Positions 1 to 8,564 of a stretch of DNA of 14,529 bases are shown piece by piece. The translations under genes and the position numbers were made by a program. Source of the stretch: JANYCO01 sp964437245 (lineage in GTDB: Bacteria > Bacteroidota > Bacteroidia > Cytophagales > Cytophagaceae); contig CAYTGJ010000118.1 in the NCBI GenBank assembly GCA_964437245.1, forward strand, positions 1 through 14,529, in the 5' to 3' direction. Below the pieces are notes generated by a model. That model was not told the DNA's origin. It was given only the letters and a program-made list of their open reading frames with translations, and did not search any database. Every line of letters starts with the position of its first letter. Position 1 is the first letter of the stretch.

Positions 1-1
1 G

Positions 2-1189
2 GTATTGCTGATGACACCGGGTCTGGCCCTGTTTTATGGAGGTATGGTGAATGCTAAAAACCTTATTTCTACTATGTTACAAAGTTTTATTTGTATGGGG
101 ATCATCAGTATCCTTTGGGTAGTGGTAGGATTTAGCCTTGCCTTTGGAGAAGATGTGGGCGGTTTGGGTCTTATCGGTAATCCTAGTACATTCTTCATGT
201 TTAATGGAGTGATCGATGGTCAACCTTGGGTATTTGCCTCTACCATCCCATTAGCTCTTTTTGCTTTCTTCCAACTAAAATTTGCAGTAATTACTCCTGC
301 TCTTATCACAGGTTCTTTCTCTGAAAGAGTAAAATTTACATCTTATATCCTGTTCGCTTGCCTTTTCAGCATCTTGATTTATGCTCCACTGGCACACTGG
401 ACATGGCATCCTGACGGTTTCCTTTGCCAAATGGGAGTGCTTGATTTTGCAGGAGGTACAGTAGTACACATTTCTGCTGGTTGTGCTGCTCTTGCTGCTG
501 CTCTGTATCTTGGTAAAAGAAAAACTCCGGTGGTTTCTGAGCCGGCAAACATCCCATACGTATTGTTGGGTACAGGTCTTCTTTGGGTAGGTTGGTTTGG
601 TTTCAACGCAGGTTCTGCTGTTGGAGCTAGTACACTTGCTGTTTCTGCTTTTGCTGCTACCAACACTGCTGCTGCTGCTGCTGGTATTGCCTGGGTTCTT
701 TTTGACTCTGTAAGAGGAAAAGCTCCTTCTGCTATGGGATTCTGTATCGGGGTAGTAGTAGGTCTTGTAGCGATTACTCCAGCGGCCGGTTTCGTATCTG
801 TACCTGCCAGTATCTTTATCGGGGTGGTTTCTTCTATCGTAAGTAACCTGATGGTAACCTGGAGAGCAAGAACAGGAATCGATGATACTCTTGACGTATT
901 CCCTTGCCATGGAGTAGGAGGAATCAGTGGAATGATCTTTACTGGTATCTTTGCTTCTGCAGCTATTAACACCGGTATTTCTGAGCAAGGATTATTCTAC
1001 GGAGAAACTGCTCTTTTCGGAAAACACATGCTTGCATTACTAATCGTATTTGCATTCGCTTTTGGAGGTTCATTCCTGTTGTTATTCTTAACAAACCTTA
1101 TCGCTCCTCTTCGTGTATCTGAAGAAGATGAGAAAGCTGGATTGGATGTTACCCAACATGGTGAGAAACTGACTTGGGGGGTAGAATAA
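2..1189 (+). CDS. amt: Ammonium transporter Amt (5' end missing)
   Basis: This gene encodes an Amt/Mep/Rh-family inner-membrane channel that takes up ammonium, normally as a homotrimer. The frame is already open at the left edge, so the signal region and part of the first helix are missing; an in-frame TTG at position 5 is not the start, because the residues there (LLMTPGLALFYGGMV) are internal in the family. Visible signatures are TGSFSERVKF, the first pore-histidine segment DFAGGTVVHISAG, and the second one DVFPCHGVGGISG. The His residues in these correspond to the twin pore histidines of AmtB. The C-terminal tail GLDVTQHGEKLTW matches the conserved cytosolic tail that couples subunits and contacts PII proteins in characterised Amts. 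No glnK is seen on this side; a PII gene could lie left of the window. Synonymous codons are strongly T-ending (GCT, TCT, CTT, GGT), unlike the neighbours, which suggests high expression. An intrinsic terminator follows. Confidence 0.97.
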   Translation, partial: VLLMTPGLALFYGGMVNAKNLISTMLQSFICMGIISILWVVVGFSLAFGEDVGGLGLIGNPSTFFMFNGVIDGQPWVFASTIPLALFAFFQLKFAVITPALITGSFSERVKFTSYILFACLFSILIYAPLAHWTWHPDGFLCQMGVLDFAGGTVVHISAGCAALAAALYLGKRKTPVVSEPANIPYVLLGTGLLWVGWFGFNAGSAVGASTLAVSAFAATNTAAAAAGIAWVLFDSVRGKAPSAMGFCIGVVVGLVAITPAAGFVSVPASIFIGVVSSIVSNLMVTWRARTGIDDTLDVFPCHGVGGISGMIFTGIFASAAINTGISEQGLFYGETALFGKHMLALLIVFAFAFGGSFLLLFLTNLIAPLRVSEEDEKAGLDVTQHGEKLTWGVE

Positions 1190-1211
1190 GTAAAAACTGT
1201 ATTTGTTCATG

Positions 1212-1243
1212 AAAAAAGGGAGTGAATTTCACTCCTTTTTTTT
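1212..1243 (+). terminator. Intrinsic terminator of amt
   Basis: An A-rich left arm followed by GGGAGTG, a five-base AATTT loop, then CACTCC and eight Ts forms a near-perfect stem of about 13 bp with one G-T pair, ending in a T-run. It lies 23 bases after the amt stop and cleanly ends that transcript. Confidence 0.9.
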
Positions 1244-1411
1244 GTATCCATGCCCCAGTCTGAAGTAAACCGGTATACAGGTAAGTGGTGGTTTCAGAGA
1301 AGATTCTGCGGGAAGGAACTATTCCGGAAGAAAAAACATTTTACCGGAAATGAAAGCGGAGGAAATACGATCAATCCTGCTACCACCAATTTAAACCATA
1401 CCATACGCAAG

Positions 1412-1999
1412 ATGACCATAAGACAAAAATTACTGAAGTGGCTTTATCCTTTTATTATGAAAATGACTGGCAAGGATAGTAATAAAATGGGGAAACGTCT
1501 CAGCAATAAAGAACAAGTAGAACCCATTGCTTCTTTTTATGATTTGAAGGCGGTGGCCAACAATGGCAAGGAAATTTCTATGAGTGAATTCCGGGGGAAA
1601 AAAGTTATGCTTGTAAACGTCGCGTCCAATTGTGGCTACACCAACCAGTACGAGGCACTTGAAAAATTATACCAGGAGAACAAGGAACATCTTGTAATAC
1701 TTGGGTTCCCTGCCAACGACTTTAAAGAACAGGAAGCCGGGACTGATCAGGAGATTGCACAATTCTGTAAAGTGAATTTTGGGGTTTCTTTCCCGCTTTT
1801 TAAGAAACAGTCGGTATTGAAACCTGCACAGGGAAACGTATACGAATGGCTTACCGATGAGCGTAAAAATGGCTGGAATAACCAGGAGCCGGTCTGGAAT
1901 TTTTCTAAATATATTGTTGATGAGAAAGGAGTGCTAAAGAATTTTTACGGATCAGCGGTTTCCCCTCTCAGTCCGGAAATTTTGAAAAGTATTGAGTAG
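1412..1999 (+). CDS. Glutathione peroxidase family protein (Cys type)
   Basis: This is a 195-residue thiol peroxidase of the glutathione peroxidase family, which reduces hydrogen or lipid peroxides; non-selenium bacterial members usually draw electrons from thioredoxin. The catalytic tetrad can be placed: Cys74 in NVASNCGYT replaces selenocysteine, Gln107 lies in FPANDFKEQEAG, and Trp162-Asn163 lie in WNFSK. Cys119 in QFCKVNFGVSFP sits where atypical 2-Cys members keep the resolving cysteine, so an intramolecular disulfide is plausible. The usual FPCNQF is FPANDF here, but the Asn-Gln pair altered is not the catalytic Gln. The frame is open back to an ATG at 1250, but I chose 1412 because KLLKWLYPFIMKM is a typical N-terminus for Bacteroidota homologues and the upstream 54 codons look like non-coding sequence. 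No promoter consensus was found. It is convergent with the next gene, with only four bases between stop codons. Confidence 0.93.
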   Translation: MTIRQKLLKWLYPFIMKMTGKDSNKMGKRLSNKEQVEPIASFYDLKAVANNGKEISMSEFRGKKVMLVNVASNCGYTNQYEALEKLYQENKEHLVILGFPANDFKEQEAGTDQEIAQFCKVNFGVSFPLFKKQSVLKPAQGNVYEWLTDERKNGWNNQEPVWNFSKYIVDEKGVLKNFYGSAVSPLSPEILKSIE

Positions 2000-2003
2000 A
2001 AGC

Positions 2004-2918
2004 TTATTTGGCCTCTTTGGTTTCGGCCAGATGAGTGTTCATTTCCTTGATGATTTGATCAAGTTCTTCGGCGCTCATCTGTAATAACTGAAGATACTGG
2101 TGTATCTCCGGATCATTGGTCGCCGCTTTTTCGGCCCGGATCAGGTTCAGAAGCCCCATGATCCTTGCCAGCGGAGCTCTTACTTTATGTGAGTTCATAA
2201 AAGAATATTCCCCCAGTTTTTTATTGACATTGTTCAGTTTTTCCGTACGCAACTCTACAAGCCGTTCCAGGTTTTTGTTCAAATGATTTATTTCTTCGTT
2301 TTTTTGTATCAAAAGGATGCGTTGGCGGTCATAATCTTTGATCAGCGTAAATCCCAGGATGAAAATGAAGATCAGCCGGGAAAAAATCTCTATATGGGCA
2401 AACCGGACATCCGTGTGAGACAGCAGGATGTAGTGATCTGGCTGAGGATCTGCATAGGAAAAGATAGACAAAGTAATGAACGTGATAAGTACTGCGGCAT
2501 GCAGCAAGGTCCAGAAGATCCGTTCCCAGTGCCGGTATACCATCGTGACAACCAGCAGAGACAGTGAAAAATCAATTACTGTGGGAGTGCTGATGTAATG
2601 ATCACCCGCAATGAACAAAAAACTGATGATCATAGAGGTGAAATTGCTGAAGACCACTAAATTCTGAACAATCTTGTTGCCCGGAAATTTTAAGATCAGG
2701 TATAGAAATAAAAGGTAAATAGGAAACAGCGTTGCCTCGATGAAAAAATAATTAGGTCCCTTGTTGAAAAAGAAATCGTAGATCAGGTAGATCAGGGCCA
2801 TCCCTATTCCTAATATCTCGACCCGGTAGAGGATCTGCCAGGAAATAGAGTCAAATGAGGGAGCAAGGATTTTTTGAACAACCGCGATGGCTTTTGTTAC
2901 AAAATTTTTGATATGCAC
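2004..2918 (-). CDS. Six-helix membrane protein with histidine-kinase DHp domain, no ATPase
   Basis: The 304-residue product has about six hydrophobic helices (roughly residues 34-51, 57-77, 84-104, 112-128, 132-154, 175-195), then a charged coiled-coil-like linker (197-235) and a DHp/HisKA-type two-helix domain (236-297). The H-box is NSHKVRAPLARI with the candidate phospho-acceptor His244. The chain stops just after the second DHp helix (LDQIIKEMNTHL), so the HATPase_c domain of a histidine kinase is absent. No ATPase-encoding frame follows: the convergent peroxidase gene begins four bases away. This is therefore a real domain loss, not a visible frameshift. It could accept phosphate from another kinase, dimerise with one, or act as a membrane sensor scaffold; this is inference. 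The start is GTG at 2918; no in-frame ATG exists before residue 40, which lies inside helix 1. No response regulator is adjacent. Confidence 0.85.
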   Translation of the reverse strand: MHIKNFVTKAIAVVQKILAPSFDSISWQILYRVEILGIGMALIYLIYDFFFNKGPNYFFIEATLFPIYLLFLYLILKFPGNKIVQNLVVFSNFTSMIISFLFIAGDHYISTPTVIDFSLSLLVVTMVYRHWERIFWTLLHAAVLITFITLSIFSYADPQPDHYILLSHTDVRFAHIEIFSRLIFIFILGFTLIKDYDRQRILLIQKNEEINHLNKNLERLVELRTEKLNNVNKKLGEYSFMNSHKVRAPLARIMGLLNLIRAEKAATNDPEIHQYLQLLQMSAEELDQIIKEMNTHLAETKEAK

Positions 2919-3399
2919 AATGTTTTCTGAATGGCTTGGTATAAAGGTAAAAAAGATTTTTTACATCAAGGATGAAAATCCAGCGATATTAGGTGAAATG
3001 CAGAATAGCACGACGAACGGTAAAGAAGCAGGAGTAGTACGCCTTAAAAGAAGAGGAATAAGAATCAGGGAAAAACGTTCTCCCAAAAAGAATTAAACGT
3101 CATGAAGAGAAGCAGGGGAAACAAGTGTCAACACAGGAGGCTGGAAACAGGCTTCCGGAAGGATAGCGAGAACGTCAGAGCGATAAACGGTTAAATATAT
3201 GTAAAATGGTTTCTCTCAGTAGCTTGTATCATAAGACCCGAAAAAATATTCTCATGGCCGGTTTTTCAAATCTGTTTTAATCTAGCCGGAATCACAATAA
3301 TAATTATTAAATTTGCTGTCTTATGCGACAGGTTTCGGAGAAGCCCTGAAGGGAAATGGCCTGGATCTGAAATGCTAAAAATCTGACACTTAAAATTAA
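2919..3399. other. Divergent intergenic region, 481 bases
   Basis: No gene can be supported here. A 69-codon frame (2887-3096, plus) overlaps the divergent gene and has no family-like features. Visible elements are the candidate minus-strand promoter near 2942-2969, a perfect -7-like box TAAATTTG at 3308-3315 that would suit lepA but has no TTG at the right spacing, a small hairpin CTGTC/GACAG at 3316-3331 in the presumed lepA leader, and the palindrome CTTCCGGAAG near 3150. The last 30 bases before lepA are A/T rich, as usual for starts in this phylum. Confidence 0.5.
2942..2969 (-). promoter_or_regulatory. Candidate promoter of the DHp membrane protein
   Basis: Read on the minus strand, TTG (2969-2967) is followed after 17 bases by TACCTTTA (2949-2942). 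This fits the Bacteroidota pattern TTG-N17-23-TAnnTTTG except for the last base. It lies about 23 bases upstream of the GTG start, a suitable distance. One mismatch in A/T-rich sequence makes this tentative. Confidence 0.35.
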
Positions 3400-5199
3400 A
3401 TGGAAAACATACGTAATTTCTGCATCATTGCACACATTGATCATGGCAAAAGTACCCTGGCCGACCGTCTTTTGGAGTTTACCAAAACGGTTACCAACCG
3501 TCAGATGCAGGCACAGGTTCTGGACGATATGGATCTCGAAAAAGAGAGAGGGATTACCATCAAAAGCCATGCGATCCAGATGGATTACCTGTTTGAAGGG
3601 AAAAAATATGTTTTGAATCTGATCGATACTCCGGGGCACGTAGATTTTTCGTATGAAGTATCCCGTTCTATAGCGGCGTGCGAAGGAGCCTTACTTTTAG
3701 TGGATGCCTCCCAGGGGATCGAGGCACAGANNNNNNNNNNGACCATTTCAAACCTGTATCTTGCCATGGAGCATAACCTGGAGATCATCCCGGTACTGAA
3801 TAAAATAGACTTACCAGGGGCGATGCCCGAAGAAATAAAAGATCAGATGGTAGACCTTCTCGGATGCGACCGGGATGGTATCATTGCTGCTTCCGGAAAA
3901 GACGGTACCGGAGTAGACCTGGTGCTGGAAGCCATTGTGAAACGTATACCGGCTCCGAAAGGAGATAAAACCGCTCCTTTGCAGGCACTTATCTTTGACT
4001 CTGTTTTTAACTCCTTCAGAGGGATAGAAGTAATCTTCCGTTGTTATAATGGAACCGTGCGAAAAGGAGATAAAGTAAAATTTGTAGCGACGGGAAAAGA
4101 ATATTATGCCGATGAAATCGGAATCCTTCGTTTAGGAAAAGAGCCACGCGACCAGGTGGAAGCAGGGGATGTGGGGTACCTGATCTCCGGGATCAAAACG
4201 GCGAAGGAAGTAAAAGTAGGAGATACTATTACCCATGTGGAGACTCCTTGCAAAAATGTTATCAAAGGATTTACGGAAGTGAAGCCTATGGTATTTGCCG
4301 GGGTTTATCCCGTAGATACCTCAGATTTTGAAGACCTCCGCGATGCCATGGAAAAACTTCAGCTCAACGATGCTTCGCTGGTCTGGGAGCTGGAGACGTC
4401 GGCAGCGTTGGGCTTTGGGTTCCGTTGCGGTTTCCTGGGAATGCTTCACATGGAGATCGTGCAGGAAAGACTGGAGCGCGAGTTTGATCAGACCGTGATT
4501 ACAACGGTGCCTTCGGTACAGTTCTGGGTATTTGATACCAAGGGTGAAAAACATATTGTAAATGCCCCTTCCGAGATGCTGGATCCTGCGAAGATCGATC
4601 ATATAGAGGAACCTTTTATCAAAGCGCAGATCATTACAAAGTCAGACTATATAGGTCCGATCATGAACCTGTGTATGGACAAAAGAGGGATGTTGAAAAA
4701 CCAGACTTACCTTACGGCAGAACGGGTGGAAATGAATTTTGAAATGCCGCTGTCCGAAATGGTGTTTGACTTTTTCGATAAACTGAAATCTATTTCACGC
4801 GGGTATGCTTCCCTGGATTATGAATTGATCGGCTATCGTCAATCCAACATGGTGAAACTGGACATCCTGCTGAACGGCGAGCGGGTGGATGCTCTCTCGG
4901 CAATTGTGCATCGGGACAAGGCATACGAATGGGGTAAGAAATTATGTGAAAAATTAAAAGAGCTTATCCCGAGACAGCAGTTTGAAATAGCCATACAGGC
5001 AGCGATCGGTGCCAAGATCATTTCACGAGAAACCCTTAGTGCCATGCGTAAGGATGTATTGGCAAAATGTTATGGAGGAGATATTTCCCGTAAACGTAAG
5101 CTCCTTGAAAAACAGAAAAAAGGAAAGAAACGGATGCGCCAGGTAGGAAATGTGGAAATTCCTCAGGAAGCATTTATGGCAGTACTGAAACTGGATTAA
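3400..5199 (+). CDS. lepA: Elongation factor 4 (LepA GTPase)
   Basis: LepA/EF4 is a ribosome-binding translational GTPase related to EF-G, implicated in back-translocation and in 30S assembly or initiation. The G domain shows AHIDHGKST (residues 11-19), ERGITIKS (49-56), DTPGHVDF (76-83) and NKID (134-137 as printed). EF-G-like domains follow, including LGFGFRCGFLGMLHMEIVQE, and the LepA-specific C-terminal domain ends with GGDISRKRKLLEKQKKGKKR and VGNVEIPQEAF. Ten Ns at 3731-3740 insert four undefined codons between EAQ and TISNLYLA, which are directly adjacent in LepA proteins. Deleting 12 bases restores an uninterrupted 595-residue protein, the usual length. The gene appears intact in nature. 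It stands alone, with 184 bases to the next gene and no clear terminator between. Confidence 0.97.
   Translation: MENIRNFCIIAHIDHGKSTLADRLLEFTKTVTNRQMQAQVLDDMDLEKERGITIKSHAIQMDYLFEGKKYVLNLIDTPGHVDFSYEVSRSIAACEGALLLVDASQGIEAQXXXXTISNLYLAMEHNLEIIPVLNKIDLPGAMPEEIKDQMVDLLGCDRDGIIAASGKDGTGVDLVLEAIVKRIPAPKGDKTAPLQALIFDSVFNSFRGIEVIFRCYNGTVRKGDKVKFVATGKEYYADEIGILRLGKEPRDQVEAGDVGYLISGIKTAKEVKVGDTITHVETPCKNVIKGFTEVKPMVFAGVYPVDTSDFEDLRDAMEKLQLNDASLVWELETSAALGFGFRCGFLGMLHMEIVQERLEREFDQTVITTVPSVQFWVFDTKGEKHIVNAPSEMLDPAKIDHIEEPFIKAQIITKSDYIGPIMNLCMDKRGMLKNQTYLTAERVEMNFEMPLSEMVFDFFDKLKSISRGYASLDYELIGYRQSNMVKLDILLNGERVDALSAIVHRDKAYEWGKKLCEKLKELIPRQQFEIAIQAAIGAKIISRETLSAMRKDVLAKCYGGDISRKRKLLEKQKKGKKRMRQVGNVEIPQEAFMAVLKLD
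3731..3740. other. Assembly gap (10 Ns) inside lepA
   Basis: The run is flanked by GAGGCACAGA on the left and GACCATTTCA on the right. Overlapping the shared GA gives GAGGCACAGACCATTTCA, encoding E-A-Q-T-I-S, exactly the contiguous LepA sequence. The Ns therefore most likely mark a scaffold join between contigs that overlap by two bases, with no sequence missing. Confidence 0.9.
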
Positions 5200-5383
5200 G
5201 CAGGTTCAGTACGGTTGCCGGGTGATCGGGAAAACAATTGTAAAACAAAGGGTATTGAATAATGCTGTGGGGTAGAGGCAGAACGACGGGTATTGACAGG
5301 TTTATAAAACCGACTTTCTACGGAGGTTCCTGTTATGGTCACCGCTTCCCAAACCGGTATACCATCCTTAACTTTATTATAAA

Positions 5384-8300
5384 ATGTTTAAAAGAAATGT
5401 TTTAAAATATGTTTTCTGGAGTCTGCTAATAGTACCGGTAGCATTTCTCGTAATTTTGATCGGTGGATTTTACTGGCAACAGGATGCAATTGTCCGGCAA
5501 TTGCTGGAAAGCGTAAACAAAGGTTACAAAGGACATATTGAATTAAAAGAATCCCACGTCTCTTTATTTGCCAACTTTCCGTATGTTTCGATTGATCTGA
5601 AAGAAACAAAGGTCTATGAAAACAAGGAAAAAAATACCACTCCCATTGTTGATCTCAAAGACCTGTACATCGGGTTCGATTTATGGACCATTCTTTCAGG
5701 AGATCTGGATATCAAAAAAATAAAGCTCTCAAACGGGAATCTGAATATTGTACAGCATCCGGACGGAGAATTTAATATTGTAAAAGCGCTGTCTTCGCTG
5801 GAACAGCAGACGGATGAGTCCGATCAGGAATTACATCTGAATCTGAAAGAAATAAAACTGGAAAAGATCAATCTTACTAAATTCAACGAAGAAGATAGCA
5901 TAGAGATTGATGCCTATATTACCAAAGCCGATTCCAGGTTTGAAACTTCTCCGGAATATATTGTGGCAGCAGTGGATGCCCGTTTTGAACTTAATATTCT
6001 TGAGAAAGGAGATACCACTTTTTTCAAACACAAACATTTTGAAACCAATACAGAGATCAGTTTCTTAAAAGAGAAAGGAATGGTTACCTTCTTACCTACG
6101 GCAATAAAACTGGAGGGGGCTGAATTCAATTTTGAGGGAACAGCAGATCTCAATAATGATCTGTTTCTGGATATGAAAATCACCGGCAAAAAATCAAACT
6201 TTGATTTGTTTATTGCTATGGCTCCGGAAGAATTGATTCCTACTCTTAAAAAATATGAGAACGAAGGCGATATTTTTTTTGATGTATCCGTCAACGGAAA
6301 ATCGATCAACGGTCATACGCCGTATATAGAAGCCTCTTTTGGCTGTAAGAATGCCTACTTTGACAATTATAAGGTCAATAAGAAACTGGCAGACCTGAAC
6401 TTTGCAGGGTATTTCAACAACGGAGAAAAACGCAACATCACAACCATGGAATTTGGGATTGAGAATTTCTCTGCCCGGCCGGAAGCGGGAAGATTTAGCG
6501 GAAACCTTAAAGTTAAAAATTTTCAATCCCCCGATATAAATTTACAGCTTACCTCAGATTTTGAGCTGGATTTTCTGGCAAAATTTTTCGAATTGGAAGG
6601 CGTAAAAAACCTGAAAGGGAAAATATCGCTGACGATGAATTTTCATGACATTATCGATCTCCAGTTTCCTGAAAAAAGTATTGAAAAATTAAATGAATCG
6701 TATTTTACACAATTAAAAATAGAAGACCTGAGTTTTAAATCAGATGCCTATGCGTTGCCGGTCAGAGATTTTGATCTCTATGCAGAGTTGAACGGACATG
6801 AGGCAGAAATAAAATACTGCTCTGTGGCAATCGGTCATTCGGATATTTCCATTAAGGGAAGCATCAGTGATCTTCCGGCGATCCTTCATCATACGGCAGT
6901 GCCGGTAAAAACAAGCCTTGATATCAAAAGTAAACTGTTGGATCTCTATGAGCTTACAGGGTCGGATTCTGTAAAATCGGTGAATGAGCAGATCGAAAAT
7001 CTTTCGTTAAACCTGGCATTCAAAAGTTCTGCCAAGGCATTTACAGAATCTCCGAACCTTCCTGTCGGGGAGTTTTTTGTGGAGAACCTGTATGCTAAAC
7101 TAAAACACTATCCTCATACGCTGCACGACTTTCATGCAGATGTTTTTATAGACGAGGAAAATTTCAGGGTAGTAGACTTTAAAGGAATGATCGATAAAAG
7201 TGATTTCCTTTTTTCGGGAAGGCTTAAGCACTATGACTTGTGGTTTGAAGAAGACCCGGAGGGTGATACCAAGCTGGAATTCAATTTTACCTCAAAGCTT
7301 TTGAAGCTGGAAGACCTTTTTGCGTACAAAGGAGAAGCATATGTTCCTGAGGAATACCGGCACGAAGAGTTGAAGAATAGTAAAATGCATGGATATGCCG
7401 ATTTACACTTCAGGAAAGATCTGAAATCTATTGACGTTTACTTCGATAAGTTTGATACTAAAATGAAAGTGCATCCTTTACGCTTCGAGAATTTTAAAGG
7501 GAGATTTCATTATGAGGACAAGCATCTGGTGGTCGAAAATTTTTCAGGAAAAATGGGGCGTTCTGATTTTTATACCACTCTGCACTATTATCTGGGAGAG
7601 GATGAAAGTATTAAAAAGCGTGACAATCATTTTAAATTTATTTCGTCCAGGCTTGACCTTGATGAGCTGCTGAACTATACTCCGGTCTCTTCCTCTGCAG
7701 GGAAGACCAGCGTGGATCATGACAGTGGGTTCAATATTTACGAGCTTCCATTTACCAACATGACGTTTGACGTAAAAGTGAACCAACTCAATTACCACCG
7801 GTATCTGATACAAAACCTGAATTCAAAACTGCGCACTACACCGGAGCATTATGTCTACATAGACCAGATGCACCTGGAGGCAGCCGGAGGAACGTTTGAT
7901 ATTTCAGGAGGATACTTTAATGGATCCGATCCAAAGAAAATTTATTTCAGTCCTAACATGAAGATCCGGAATATAGACCTCGATAAGTTTTTATGGAAGT
8001 TTGATAACTTTGGACAGGACCATCTTGTTTCGGAAAACCTGCATGGTAAATTTTCAGGAACGATCACCGGAAACATTCACATGCACAACGATCTTGTCCC
8101 TAAGATCGACGATTCTGAAATTCACATGGAGGTGGAGGTGGTAGAAGGCCGGTTGGAAAACTATGCTTTGCTGGATTGTTTGTCAGATTATTTTATTGAT
8201 AAAAATCTTAAAAAAGTTCTTTTTGATACACTCACCAATCATATTGATCTGAGCAAAGGAGTCCTTTCCATTTCGAATATGCGGATTAACTCTTCCCTTG

Positions 8301-8563
8301 GGTTTGTAGAGTTTTCCGGCAAGCAGGATATGGAAATGAATATGGAGTATTATCTGCGTGTCCCGTTGAGTCTCGTTACCAATGTAGCGGCCAACAAACT
8401 GTTTGGGAAGAAGAAGGAAGACATTGACCCTGATCGGGAAGATGCGATCCAGTATGCGGATCCCGGAAAAAGAACACGATTCCTCAACATACAGCTTACT
8501 GGAAATCCTGAAAATTATAAGATTTCCCTGGGCAAGGATAAATCGTCCGCACCTTCTTTTTAA
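5384..8563 (+). CDS. AsmA-family inner-membrane-anchored periplasmic protein
   Basis: The 1059-residue product has one N-terminal signal-anchor helix (about residues 8-29) and a very long periplasmic region. It begins with the AsmA-type module (GHIELKESHVSLFANFPYVS, then DLYIGFDLWTILSGDLDIKK and LNIVQHPDGEFNI) and ends with an AsmA-like C-terminal region (LENYALLDCLSDYF, GVLSISNMRINSSLGFVEFSG). The middle is rich in alternating polar and hydrophobic beta strands, as expected for the repeating-groove fold of the AsmA/TamB/YhdP group. E. coli relatives carry phospholipids from inner to outer membrane; a similar role is likely but inferred. The length is normal for Bacteroidota members. The ATG at 5384 follows an A/T-rich leader and directly precedes the basic residues before the helix. 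No partner gene adjoins it. Confidence 0.88.
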   Translation: MFKRNVLKYVFWSLLIVPVAFLVILIGGFYWQQDAIVRQLLESVNKGYKGHIELKESHVSLFANFPYVSIDLKETKVYENKEKNTTPIVDLKDLYIGFDLWTILSGDLDIKKIKLSNGNLNIVQHPDGEFNIVKALSSLEQQTDESDQELHLNLKEIKLEKINLTKFNEEDSIEIDAYITKADSRFETSPEYIVAAVDARFELNILEKGDTTFFKHKHFETNTEISFLKEKGMVTFLPTAIKLEGAEFNFEGTADLNNDLFLDMKITGKKSNFDLFIAMAPEELIPTLKKYENEGDIFFDVSVNGKSINGHTPYIEASFGCKNAYFDNYKVNKKLADLNFAGYFNNGEKRNITTMEFGIENFSARPEAGRFSGNLKVKNFQSPDINLQLTSDFELDFLAKFFELEGVKNLKGKISLTMNFHDIIDLQFPEKSIEKLNESYFTQLKIEDLSFKSDAYALPVRDFDLYAELNGHEAEIKYCSVAIGHSDISIKGSISDLPAILHHTAVPVKTSLDIKSKLLDLYELTGSDSVKSVNEQIENLSLNLAFKSSAKAFTESPNLPVGEFFVENLYAKLKHYPHTLHDFHADVFIDEENFRVVDFKGMIDKSDFLFSGRLKHYDLWFEEDPEGDTKLEFNFTSKLLKLEDLFAYKGEAYVPEEYRHEELKNSKMHGYADLHFRKDLKSIDVYFDKFDTKMKVHPLRFENFKGRFHYEDKHLVVENFSGKMGRSDFYTTLHYYLGEDESIKKRDNHFKFISSRLDLDELLNYTPVSSSAGKTSVDHDSGFNIYELPFTNMTFDVKVNQLNYHRYLIQNLNSKLRTTPEHYVYIDQMHLEAAGGTFDISGGYFNGSDPKKIYFSPNMKIRNIDLDKFLWKFDNFGQDHLVSENLHGKFSGTITGNIHMHNDLVPKIDDSEIHMEVEVVEGRLENYALLDCLSDYFIDKNLKKVLFDTLTNHIDLSKGVLSISNMRINSSLGFVEFSGKQDMEMNMEYYLRVPLSLVTNVAANKLFGKKKEDIDPDREDAIQYADPGKRTRFLNIQLTGNPENYKISLGKDKSSAPSF

Positions 8564-8564
8564 G

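Noticed and set aside
275..988. Minus-strand frames of 197-237 codons opposite amt
   Set aside because: They are antisense to clear Amt motifs; the low-complexity Ser/Lys/Thr or Ala-rich products reflect the codon bias of amt.
2004..2918. Frameshifted full-length histidine kinase
   Set aside because: No N, G or F box is encoded beyond the stop; the adjoining DNA is the intact convergent peroxidase gene.
3730..3741. A four-residue insertion in the LepA G domain
   Set aside because: It is created only by the ten Ns and flanking bases; overlap of the edges restores the family sequence exactly.
1267..5362. The 12-mer AAACCGGTATAC shared by two spacers (1267-1278 and 5351-5362)
   Set aside because: A few identical 12-mer pairs are expected by chance in 14.5 kb, and the two sites differ in position relative to their genes.
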